A stretch of DNA of 14,368 bases from Gammaproteobacteria bacterium (GTDB lineage Bacteria > Pseudomonadota > Gammaproteobacteria > DAOWEP01): assembly GCA_030638455.1 (NCBI GenBank), contig DAOWEP010000175.1:1-14368 (forward strand). The letters are read 5' to 3'. The translations under genes were made by a program, and so were the position numbers. Under the pieces are notes generated by a model, which searched no databases, was not told the DNA's origin, and worked only from the letters and a program-made list of their open reading frames with translations. Positions 1 to 6,204 of the stretch are shown one piece after another (within the stretch, counting starts at the first letter, position 1; each line of letters begins with the position of its first letter).

Positions 1-705
1 TTTCAGGCCAGCCGCCGTCTGCTACAGCGCCAGGCCACATCGATGCTCGATAGTCTAAGCGTGGAAGCCCTGGATGTATTGATCGGCAAAACACGTGAAA
101 GCATGGTAGGCAGTTGGACAACAAGTGGTCTTAAAAAGGGCATGAAAACCTTCTTTGACGGGGTACAGGAAACAACCGAGTTGGTAATAGAAAATTCTGA
201 GCAAGCTCGTAAACTGGTACTGGCTATCTATAAAAAATTCCACATAGAACATGGATTACCGGCCATTAATCCGCGCATCTTCTCGATCAATAACTTTACC
301 GAACAGCTGGAAATGCTGTTCCATGAAGCTGAAGTCTTCCGCAAAAACCCGGTTACCGCGATGACAGAACAGAATTTCGTAATCAAGAAATTCTTTATCA
401 ATCTGGTAAGTCATGCACGGAATACCTATTATAAGACCAACCAGGAAGCCCAGACCTGGCTAAATGAAGTCATGAATCCGTTGATTGCCCAGATCAAGGA
501 GCACAAGCACATGATGGAGCGCCGGTTAAAAACCCTGAGAAAGATCAATGAATCACGTGATACGCTGGATAGTAAAATCAGCGAACTGGAAGCAGATGAA
601 GCCCGGCTCAGTGAGCAACTCGAAACCCTGAGCCTCATACGGGAAAAACTGTTCAAACCTGTTCCCTCTCAGGCATCTACCACGCAAGCATCTACCGCTG
701 CATAA
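1..705 (+). CDS. Probable dynamin-family GTPase, C-terminal part (5'-truncated by window edge)
   Basis: The frame is open from base 1, so the ATG at 43 is only an internal methionine and the true start lies outside the window. What is visible is a helical C-terminal region of about 234 residues. Its last third (about residues 150-210 counted from the ATG at 43) is strongly charged and heptad-like, with KEHKHMMERRLKTLRKINES followed by an ELEADEARLSEQLETL segment, consistent with a coiled coil. The tail is a short Ser/Thr/Ala-rich stretch. I recognise this pattern, including the VLIGKTRESMVGSW and MTEQNFVIKKFFI segments, as the C-terminus of large bacterial dynamin-like GTPases, which remodel membranes. 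The GTPase domain itself is not in the window, so the family call rests on recall of the C-terminal region. The next gene starts 137 bases downstream, and I see no convincing terminator between them. Confidence 0.6.
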   Translation, partial: FQASRRLLQRQATSMLDSLSVEALDVLIGKTRESMVGSWTTSGLKKGMKTFFDGVQETTELVIENSEQARKLVLAIYKKFHIEHGLPAINPRIFSINNFTEQLEMLFHEAEVFRKNPVTAMTEQNFVIKKFFINLVSHARNTYYKTNQEAQTWLNEVMNPLIAQIKEHKHMMERRLKTLRKINESRDTLDSKISELEADEARLSEQLETLSLIREKLFKPVPSQASTTQASTAA

Positions 706-780
706 AGTCGGTACGCCAGTCAGAGTAAAACCTGTTTATTAGTTGGCTATTGCCCGTTAATGGCTTTTGACCGCTAATAG

Positions 781-809
781 TTGCGTCACAGGCACACACT
801 GATTAGACT
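781..809 (+). promoter_or_regulatory. Weak candidate sigma70 promoter for metX
   Basis: TTGCGT (781-786) and TAGACT (804-809) are separated by 17 bases, upstream of the metX start at 843. The matches to consensus are only 3/6 and 4/6, so this is tentative. No clear Shine-Dalgarno sequence precedes the metX ATG. Confidence 0.22.
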
Positions 810-842
810 CATCAGAAATCTATTACCTGTGCGATTTGTATT

Positions 843-1988
843 ATGCCTGATAAGCTTCCAGCCGATTCCGTCGGTTTGGTAACCCCACAAACCATTCATT
901 TCGATGACCCCCTGTCACTGGACAGTGGGCAGATACTGGACGAATACGATTTAATCTATGAAAGCTACGGCAAACTCAATGAGAACAAAAGTAACGCTAT
1001 TCTAATTTGCCATGCCTTGTCCAGCGACCATCATGCTGCCGGTTACAACAGTATGGAAGACCGCAAGCCGGGCTGGTGGGAAGTTTGTATTGGACCCGGC
1101 AAGCCTATAGATACAAACCGTTTTTTTGTAGTCAGCCCTAACAATCTAGGCGGTTGCCGAGGCTCCAGTGGGCCGGTCACCATAAATCCGAAAACAGGCA
1201 AGACCTATGGCCCGGATTTTCCTATTGTCACTGTCCGGGACTGGGTTCAAAGTCAGGCCAAACTTGCAGATAAGCTGGGTATCCAGAAATGGAAAGCGGT
1301 AATCGGGGGAAGCCTGGGCGGCATGCAGGCAGCCCAATGGGCTATTGACCTGCCGGACAGGATTGAAAACGCGATCATCATCGCGGCTACGCCAAAGCTA
1401 TCAGCACAAAACATTGCTTTTAATGAAGTTGCCCGACAGGCAATCATGTCTGACCCCGATTTTTATGAAGGCCGTTATTACGATCATGATGCCATTCCTC
1501 GCCGCGGTTTGATGCTGGCTCGTATGCTCGGGCACATTACCTATCTTTCAGATGATGCCATGCGTGCCAAGTTTGGTCGTGAACTACGTGAAGGAAAACT
1601 CAACTTCGGGTTTGACGTGGAGTTCCAGGTAGAAAGCTATCTGCACCACCAGGGAATGTCGTTTGTCGACCGGTTCGATGCAAATACCTACCTGTTAATG
1701 ACCAAAACGCTGGATTACTTTGACCCCGCAAGAAACTTCGATAATAGCCTTTCGGCTGCCTTCAAAGATTCGCTGGCTCGTTTTCTAATCATCTCTTTCA
1801 CCAGTGACTGGAGGTTCTCCCCAGGTCGTTCACGTGAATTTGTAAAGGCCTTGCTGGATTGTGACAAGAATGTAAGTTATGCGGAAATCGAGGAAAATAA
1901 TGGCCACGATGCCTTCCTGATGCCCATTCCAAAATACCTGGAAGTATTTCACGCCTACATGGATAAGCTGGCGGGTGATACGCCATGA
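843..1988 (+). CDS. metX: MetX: homoserine O-acyltransferase (alpha/beta hydrolase fold)
   Basis: This enzyme transfers an acyl group to the hydroxyl of homoserine, the committed step towards methionine, in the cytoplasm. At 381 residues it has the usual MetX length. The catalytic triad is visible: nucleophile Ser157 in GGSLGG, Asp322 in SDWRFSP and His355 in NNGHDAFL. The N-terminal block (DSVGLVTPQTIHF, ICHALSSDHHAAGY) and the NNLGGCRGSSGP segment near residue 100 are family hallmarks. The start at 843 fits the usual N-terminus of the family, although no good ribosome-binding site is seen. The stop overlaps the metW start by four bases (ATGA), implying translational coupling. The sequence alone does not settle the acyl donor. 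Gammaproteobacterial MetX enzymes paired with MetW, such as those of pseudomonads, are generally succinyltransferases, so homoserine O-succinyltransferase is at least as likely as the acetyl form often given by annotation. Confidence 0.95.
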   Translation: MPDKLPADSVGLVTPQTIHFDDPLSLDSGQILDEYDLIYESYGKLNENKSNAILICHALSSDHHAAGYNSMEDRKPGWWEVCIGPGKPIDTNRFFVVSPNNLGGCRGSSGPVTINPKTGKTYGPDFPIVTVRDWVQSQAKLADKLGIQKWKAVIGGSLGGMQAAQWAIDLPDRIENAIIIAATPKLSAQNIAFNEVARQAIMSDPDFYEGRYYDHDAIPRRGLMLARMLGHITYLSDDAMRAKFGRELREGKLNFGFDVEFQVESYLHHQGMSFVDRFDANTYLLMTKTLDYFDPARNFDNSLSAAFKDSLARFLIISFTSDWRFSPGRSREFVKALLDCDKNVSYAEIEENNGHDAFLMPIPKYLEVFHAYMDKLAGDTP

Positions 1989-2590
1989 TAAACCTACGCC
2001 CGGATCTGGATATCATCACCCAGTGGATTAAACCAGGCAGCAAGGTGCTGGATCTAGGGTGTGGTGATGGCACGTTATTACAATACCTACAGGAAAATCA
2101 TCAGGCTACTGGTTATGGCCTGGAGATAGATCCTGACAACATTGCCAAATGTATAAGCGCGGGCATCAATGTAATCCAGACTGACCTGAATATTGGGTTG
2201 TCCGACTTTGATGAAGACTCGTTTGATTACGTCATCATGACCCAGACACTACAAGCCGTTCAGCGTCCGGATTTGCTACTCAATGAGATCCTGCGTATTG
2301 GCCGGGAAGGTATTGTAACGTTCCCCAATTTTGGCCATTGGTATGCCCGACTACAAATGGTATTTGGTGGTCATATGCCTGTATCACGAGCACTGCCCAA
2401 TCTCTGGTTCAACACGCCCAATATCCATTTATGCACAACCCGGGACTTTGAAACCTTGTGCAATCAACAAGATATTCGCATTCTTCAGCGCTCAGTGGTC
2501 AACCACGCACATCGAAGCACTATAGCGACCCGCCTACTCCCCAACCTGTTGGGCGAAATAGCGCTATACCGCTTCCAACGAAGCCCTTAG
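1985..2590 (+). CDS. metW: MetW: methionine biosynthesis partner of MetX (SAM-methyltransferase fold)
   Basis: This 201-residue protein has a class I methyltransferase fold. Motif I is VLDLGCGDG (residues 21-29), followed by an acidic strand end in GLEID (Glu47). The HWYARLQMVFGGHMP segment and the later NTPNIHLCTTRDFETLC block are typical of MetW. In the family it is required with MetX for homoserine acylation in several proteobacteria, and a true methyl-transfer substrate is not established. It starts inside the metX stop codon (ATGA, four-base overlap), so the two proteins are very probably produced together. No strong terminator follows. The next gene has a recognisable promoter of its own. 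Confidence 0.93.
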   Translation: MINLRPDLDIITQWIKPGSKVLDLGCGDGTLLQYLQENHQATGYGLEIDPDNIAKCISAGINVIQTDLNIGLSDFDEDSFDYVIMTQTLQAVQRPDLLLNEILRIGREGIVTFPNFGHWYARLQMVFGGHMPVSRALPNLWFNTPNIHLCTTRDFETLCNQQDIRILQRSVVNHAHRSTIATRLLPNLLGEIALYRFQRSP

Positions 2591-2624
2591 CGACATAGAC
2601 TGATAGCCATTAAGCAATAAAAGT

Positions 2625-2675
2625 TATGTTGTTAACATCTAAAACCAATGCAATATACTATTAAACAACAACATA
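2625..2675. repeat. 9-bp perfect inverted repeat flanking a promoter
   Basis: TATGTTGTT at 2625-2633 is matched by its reverse complement AACAACATA at 2667-2675, with centres 42 bp apart (about four helical turns). The arms bracket the predicted -35/-10 elements of the DUF4426 gene. The left half also forms a small palindrome, ATGTT-GTT-AACAT (2626-2638). A paired operator is a reasonable inference. The long loop and absence of a T-tract argue against a terminator for metW. Confidence 0.45.
2632..2659 (+). promoter_or_regulatory. Sigma70-type promoter for the DUF4426 gene
   Basis: TTAACA (2632-2637, 5/6 match) and TATACT (2654-2659, 5/6 match) are separated by 16 bases in an AT-rich stretch just after metW. 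Transcription would begin near 2666 and leave a leader of about 195 bases before the ATG at 2860. This suggests the gene can be expressed independently of metXW. Confidence 0.5.
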
Positions 2676-2847
2676 CTTGCCTGATAAAATAAACAGAAAA
2701 TATCGATATTTATGTTATGGTCTGTCTATCCAGAACAAGTTTAAGCACTTCAAGGCTCGGAAAAACAGCAAATATCAGACGCTGTTCACGGTCAATAATC
2801 CGGTCCTCTTTTTCATGAGCTATATTTATATTAATAAATGTGATGCT

Positions 2848-2853
2848 AAGGAG
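2848..2853 (+). promoter_or_regulatory. Ribosome-binding site fixing the DUF4426 start
   Basis: AAGGAG lies six bases before the ATG at 2860. It decides in favour of that start over the in-frame ATG at 2677, which would add 61 residues of basic, low-quality sequence ahead of a normal signal peptide. Confidence 0.8.
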
Positions 2854-2859
2854 ACCCCT

Positions 2860-3312
2860 ATGAAGACAACCTATATGAGAATATTGCTGGCTCTGATGAC
2901 CCTTGGCCTATGGCTACCATTATCTTCCAATGCCGAGCAGGCTGTAGGCTTTGGTAAATATCATGTCCATTACTCTGCCATTGAAACAACCTTTCTTTCT
3001 CCCAAAGTAGCGAATGATTACGGCATTAAACGTAGTCGTAACCGTATCATGTTGAATATTTCGGTACAGGAGAAGATGGATAAGGGTATTCAAAAACCCA
3101 TAAGGGCAGATGTATGGGCCACAGCAACCAATTTAACCGGGCAACTGAAGCAAATCAGTATCCGGCCAATAAATGAAGGGGAAGTAATCTACTACATTGG
3201 CGAACTATCCGTTGCAGACAAGGAAACACTGGACTTCACGGTAAAGGTGCAACCAGGTGGAGAGAAGGAAGCCTTTACACTACAGTTTCGTCAGCAGTTC
3301 TTTACTAGATAG
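2860..3312 (+). CDS. Exported DUF4426 family protein
   Basis: This is a 150-residue protein from the ATG at 2860. It begins with a signal peptide: a short charged start, a hydrophobic core over about residues 7-21 (ILLALMTLGLWLPL), and a likely cleavage after SSNA (residue 25). The mature part is mostly beta-strand-like, with YHVHYSAIETTFLSPKVA near its start and a KVQPGG turn near its end. I recognise it as a DUF4426 protein, a family commonly located next to metW in pseudomonads and relatives. The protein is therefore predicted to be periplasmic, and its function is unknown. The link to metXW is by gene order only. It has its own promoter and a long leader, so it need not be co-transcribed with metXW. 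It carries no lipobox and no second membrane segment. Confidence 0.8.
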   Translation: MKTTYMRILLALMTLGLWLPLSSNAEQAVGFGKYHVHYSAIETTFLSPKVANDYGIKRSRNRIMLNISVQEKMDKGIQKPIRADVWATATNLTGQLKQISIRPINEGEVIYYIGELSVADKETLDFTVKVQPGGEKEAFTLQFRQQFFTR

Positions 3313-3388
3313 TAACTTATTGAATTAAATATTGTTTATTAGCTTGCTAGTCGGGCAAAAGTATTGGTTTCAGTCAACGGATATGCTC

Positions 3389-3417
3389 AGTATCCCAGAT
3401 ACTCCTATTGTTTTTTT
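3389..3417 (+). terminator. Weak terminator-like hairpin after the DUF4426 gene
   Basis: AGTATC-CCA-GATACT (3389-3403) forms a six-bp stem with a three-base loop. Seven bases later comes a run of seven T (3411-3417). The gap before the T-tract and the weak stem make this only a candidate. Confidence 0.28.
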
Positions 3418-3640
3418 GGAACTCCTCAACAAGTTAGCGCATATATATAATAAACGATTACACACTTAAATAAGCTTCGGGTAATTGATCGTATCAGGGT
3501 AGATTTCATTCAAGACATTTCCTAGGGTATATAATTTCAATTATCCTAACGGTAGCAAGATAACCCATGTTTGATCAATTTCTATCCGAATACCTTCACC
3601 CCAATATTTTGAAACCGTATGTCCGGATATTTACTGCATC

Positions 3641-3701
3641 AATATTTTTAAAAAGAATTAAAAATTTTAAAAAAAACCTTTGAAATTTTTTTTAAAAAAA
3701 T
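3641..3701. promoter_or_regulatory. Dense A/T-tract block (probable curved DNA or UP-like element)
   Basis: Only four of 61 bases are G or C. The block contains TTTTTAAAAA, a run of eight A (about 3669-3676), and eight T followed by seven A (3686-3700). Phased A/T tracts bend DNA, can stimulate RNA polymerase, and are preferred by nucleoid proteins. It ends about 87 bases before the HU-family start, so promotion or autoregulation of that gene is an inference. A possible -10, CATAAT, lies at 3725-3730, but no good -35 pairs with it. Confidence 0.4.
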
Positions 3702-3787
3702 ACATCATACGCCTACAAATATAGCATAATTTGTGCTAACTTGATTTCCGATTAATCTATTATCTGTCCTACATTGAGGAGTTAAAA

Positions 3788-4120
3788 ATGGCGGCTAAAA
3801 AAAAGAAGGCAGCAGCTAAGAAAGCATCTACAAAATCTGAGATCCTAACTTTCATTTCTGAAAAAACAGATCTGACAAAAAAAGACATAGCATCAGTATT
3901 TGATGCAATGGGCACTATGATCAAGCGTGACCTGAAAAAGAGTGGTCCTGGTACATTCACAGTTCCTGGCCTAATGAAGGTCAAGGTTGTACGTAAACCT
4001 GCAACAAAAGCCCGTAAAGGTATTAACCCTTTCACTGGCGAAGAAATGATGTTCAAGGCAAAACCTGCACGTAATGTAGCAAAGGTATTGCCTCTTAAAG
4101 GTTTGAAAGATATGGTATAA
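3788..4120 (+). CDS. HU-family DNA-binding protein with lysine/alanine-rich N-terminal tail
   Basis: This 110-residue nucleoid protein is preceded by a strong GAGGAG ribosome-binding site (3776-3781) six bases before the ATG. After a basic tail of about 15 residues (MAAKKKKAAAKKASTK) comes the HU/IHF fold. The helical dimerisation part (SEILTFISEKTDLTKKDIASVF) is followed by the beta-arm with INPFTGEE, which keeps the proline that intercalates into DNA in HU/IHF (the RNPxTG motif of typical HU), and then KPARNVAKVLPLKGLKDMV. Typical HU is about 90 residues, and the extra length is the tail, which resembles a histone H1-type tail and could add non-specific DNA contacts. It is a monocistronic gene, with an AT-tract block upstream and a stem-loop after the stop. 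It is a divergent HU-like family member rather than HupA, HupB or IHF, so I give no symbol. Confidence 0.88.
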   Translation: MAAKKKKAAAKKASTKSEILTFISEKTDLTKKDIASVFDAMGTMIKRDLKKSGPGTFTVPGLMKVKVVRKPATKARKGINPFTGEEMMFKAKPARNVAKVLPLKGLKDMV

Positions 4121-4127
4121 ATCGTTA

Positions 4128-4181
4128 TCAGTCAGGGCTTTTGGGACTTTTATAAGAAACTGTTCTCATAGCCCTGGCTGA
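4128..4181. terminator. Stem-loop between convergent HU-like and hydrolase genes
   Basis: TCAGTCAGGGCT (4128-4139) pairs with AGCCCTGGCTGA (4170-4181): 12 bp with one G-T wobble and a 30-base loop. It starts seven bases after the HU-like stop. No immediate T-tract follows on either strand, so termination efficiency is uncertain. Its place between convergent genes suggests a bidirectional transcription barrier or 3'-end stabiliser. Confidence 0.5.
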
Positions 4182-4323
4182 AAGTGGTTTCAATGTTTTC
4201 TCAATAGATCTTCCGTTCCGAACTTTCCTTTCCTTTTATTTCATATTTTACACACGCCTTTTTATTGTTACATACATTGTTGTTACACACTCTGCTGCTA
4301 CAAAGCTAACCAACTTATTATAT

Positions 4324-5004
4324 TTATTCCTCAGATAAATATTGTATAAGTGTATCGCGCAATACATTTAACTGACCATGAAAAAAATGTCCCGTATCTT
4401 CAATTGTTATTATTTCTGGTGGCCTTGATAAGGTACCACACCATTCTATTACGGAACTTGCTGGCACAACTTCGTCCTGCATCCCCTGAATCAACAACCA
4501 GGGACAACCTGGCATGCTTATATTCTTTTCTTCCAAAAAACTGATTGCAGGTGCAACGGTAATCAATCTTTCAGCATCCACCTTGTCTGCTGCACGCAAA
4601 CTTACATAGCCTCCAAATGAAAAACCGGCCAGCCAAATGGCACAGTCTGGAATCTGACTTCGCACCCAGTCTACTATAGCCACAAGATCATCCGCTTCAC
4701 CTACACCCTCTGCATAATCACCTTCACTTGCGCCTACACCACGAAAGTTATAACGAACGGCCTTTAAACCCACCTGATTAACTGTTTTTGCAATCGTATG
4801 CACAACCTTGTTCTGCATGGTACCGCCATGTAAGGGATGGGGATGCGAGATAACCACTACCTGGTTAGGTTGTGATTCTTCCGGACAGGAAACAAGCACC
4901 TCAAGATTGCCGCAAGGACCTGGGATCGTGAAAGGTTTACCACTACATGGCAACCCATTGGATAGTGCCAGGTTACTACCGATTGATTTATGTTTGCCAT
5001 CCAT
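4324..5004 (-). CDS. Alpha/beta hydrolase (COG2945-like serine hydrolase)
   Basis: This is a 226-residue cytoplasmic hydrolase with no signal peptide. The nucleophile elbow is GFSFGG with Ser129. Asp177 lies in QGMQDEVVP, and His206 in TGHFFHG completes the triad. The oxyanion-region motif SHPHPLHGGTMQNKVV (from residue 53) and the YNFRGVGASEG block (residues 85-94) match the small alpha/beta hydrolase family that I know as COG2945, whose physiological substrates are poorly defined. It is the last gene of the minus-strand series after nrdJ and the 79-residue gene, but a strong terminator sits only about 30 bases before its ATG. It is therefore either expressed by readthrough or from a promoter overlapping that hairpin. 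The first 22 residues are not conserved-looking, so a later start cannot be excluded. No good ribosome-binding site is visible. Confidence 0.85.
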   Translation of the reverse strand: MDGKHKSIGSNLALSNGLPCSGKPFTIPGPCGNLEVLVSCPEESQPNQVVVISHPHPLHGGTMQNKVVHTIAKTVNQVGLKAVRYNFRGVGASEGDYAEGVGEADDLVAIVDWVRSQIPDCAIWLAGFSFGGYVSLRAADKVDAERLITVAPAISFLEEKNISMPGCPWLLIQGMQDEVVPASSVIEWCGTLSRPPEIITIEDTGHFFHGQLNVLRDTLIQYLSEE

Positions 5005-5035
5005 ACTTCAAATTTGTTTATCATAAGAAACGAAC

Positions 5036-5057
5036 AAGGGCGGCCAAAGCCGCCCTT
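5036..5057 (-). terminator. Strong rho-independent terminator (minus strand)
   Basis: AAGGGCGGC and GCCGCCCTT form a perfect nine-bp, GC-rich stem around a four-base loop. Read on the minus strand it is followed by a T-rich stretch, GTTCGTTTCTT. It lies 64 bases past the end of the 79-residue gene and ends 31 bases before the hydrolase ATG, so it separates the nrdJ-side transcript from the hydrolase. Confidence 0.75.
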
Positions 5058-5121
5058 AACATTAACCCTGTTTATTAAACATACGTGTCAGGTTAAGTCT
5101 ACAATCATGTGCCGACCAGGC

Positions 5122-5361
5122 CTATATCTCTTTTTCAATCTCCGATTTTGCACGACGTGAACCATTCCATTCACTATACATCGAAATATCCAGCCAGTCC
5201 CATTCATTTGCATCTACATAGATAACACCACCATCAAGGTATTCTATAACTATCTTGTTTAGCAATCCCTCAAGATACAAAAGTGCTCTGACCTTGATCA
5301 TCTGCCCGGTAAGGTTAATATAGTATCTACCTGGTATTGGTTTTTGTTGTATAGACATCAT
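5122..5361 (-). CDS. Small conserved-looking protein of unknown function (79 aa)
   Basis: This small soluble protein has a beta-rich core, PGRYYINLTGQMIKVRALLY then KIVIEYLDGGVIYVDANEWDWLD, and a charged C-terminal tail (RRAKSEIEKEI). The regular strand pattern and balanced composition look like a real gene. I have a loose impression of similar small proteins in other gammaproteobacteria but cannot name a family. A G-rich stretch (GGGGGG, 5364-5369 on the plus strand as C) just before the tandem ATG codons at 5361 and 5358 could serve as the ribosome-binding site, and it suits the second ATG better. It lies 90 bases after nrdJb on the same strand and is closed by the strong terminator at 5036-5057, so it may belong to the nrdJ transcript. 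Confidence 0.68.
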   Translation of the reverse strand: MMSIQQKPIPGRYYINLTGQMIKVRALLYLEGLLNKIVIEYLDGGVIYVDANEWDWLDISMYSEWNGSRRAKSEIEKEI

Positions 5362-5451
5362 ACCCCCCGGTAATTATTAAAATATTCAGGATGTACTTAT
5401 CACTCTTACATCTACACACCCTGCCTTACTACATAAGGAATCTTTACTTAA

Positions 5452-6159
5452 CTAACCACATTTGGAGTCGCCGCAATTCAGGCAGGTCAGACAGCCATCC
5501 ATTTGTATGGCGGCTTTAGTGTTGCACTTGTTACATAGTTGAGCACTATCCGGAAAATCTTCCGGGTCTTTTTCCTCAGCCTGTTTTACCAGTGTTTCAT
5601 ATTGTGAGCGCTTTTCCTGTACTAATTTTTTTTGATGTTCGTCCAGGCCGTCATCCTTAAGCAACCCTATCATGCGCAAATGACACTCGATTGCATCACC
5701 AATCTCGGCAACCAGTGATGGCATATATTTACCGCCCTTTTTAAAATAGCCCCCTCTTGGATCAAATACTGAACGCAACTCTTCTGCCAGGAATGTTACA
5801 TCCCCGCCTTTCCTGAAGACTGCGGACACAATCCGGGTCAAGGCTACAATCCACTGAAAATGATCCATGTTTTTTGAATTAATAAAAATTTCAAATGGAC
5901 GACGCAACTCATGCTCTGTACCAGGATTCAGGATAACGTCATTAATAGTAACGTACAGGGCATGTTCAGAAAGCGGGGTTTTAATTTTATAGGTAGACCC
6001 AAGCAGCATTTCCGGCCGCGCAAGCGTTTCCGTCATATGCACAACCTTAGAGGCTTCCTTTTTCTCCTCCACCGGTTTTTTGGCCTCAACCGATTGATCT
6101 GGTTCTTCCTGCTTTACCACATCATACCCTACGATCTTTTTTTCTATCTTAATATTCAT
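5452..6159 (-). CDS. nrdJb: NrdJb: second subunit of split B12-dependent ribonucleotide reductase (TSCPD/zinc-ribbon)
   Basis: This 235-residue protein corresponds to the C-terminal portion of single-chain class II reductases. In P. aeruginosa that portion is likewise a separate polypeptide of similar size. Residues 1-45 are a charged linker. The middle (about 50-170) holds the TSCPD-type region, with YVTINDVI, RRPFEIFINSKN and SAVFRKGGD. The C-terminus carries six cysteines: C209-x2-C212, C223-x2-C226-x2-C229 and C234 in CGDSKCG. By analogy with the family, the first cysteine pairs bind zinc, and the terminal C229/C234 pair shuttles electrons to the active site of NrdJa. Which residue does what is an inference. 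The ribosome-binding site GAGGAA lies seven bases before the ATG. The gene starts 45 bases after nrdJa on the same strand, so the two are almost certainly co-transcribed and made in comparable amounts. Confidence 0.9.
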   Translation of the reverse strand: MNIKIEKKIVGYDVVKQEEPDQSVEAKKPVEEKKEASKVVHMTETLARPEMLLGSTYKIKTPLSEHALYVTINDVILNPGTEHELRRPFEIFINSKNMDHFQWIVALTRIVSAVFRKGGDVTFLAEELRSVFDPRGGYFKKGGKYMPSLVAEIGDAIECHLRMIGLLKDDGLDEHQKKLVQEKRSQYETLVKQAEEKDPEDFPDSAQLCNKCNTKAAIQMDGCLTCLNCGDSKCG

Positions 6160-6190
6160 TTATATATTCCTCGGAAATAGATACTGAACA

Positions 6191-6200
6191 AGTCAACTTT
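6191..6200. repeat. Third copy of the AGTCAACTTT motif, between nrdJa and nrdJb
   Basis: The ten bases AGTCAACTTT also occur twice upstream of nrdJa (8473-8482 and 8495-8504). Read on the coding strand it is AAAGTTGACT, containing a TTGACT that resembles a -35 box, but no matching -10 lies 16-18 bases downstream. Confidence 0.35.
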
Positions 6201-6204
6201 ACAA

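Larger units (their letters stand above)
3313..3787. other. 475-bp AT-rich intergenic region upstream of the HU gene
   Basis: I find no credible gene here. It contains a weak terminator-like hairpin (3389-3417), a perfect short inverted repeat ATAATT-TC-AATTAT (3531-3544), and an interrupted inverted repeat, TATCCG/ATAC (3583-3593) against GTAT/CGGATA (3617-3629), that could form a stem-loop. It ends with the long A/T-tract block at 3641-3701. A small RNA in 3420-3640 is possible but not supported by a clear promoter-terminator pair. Confidence 0.4.

Noticed and set aside
2677..2859. N-terminal extension of the DUF4426 protein from the ATG at 2677
   Set aside because: It would bury a normal signal peptide behind 61 basic residues; AAGGAG six bases before 2860 marks the true start.
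4265..4287. Repeated TTGTTACA (15-bp period) near the hydrolase 3' end
   Set aside because: Short, AT-rich and downstream of both convergent genes; likely chance.
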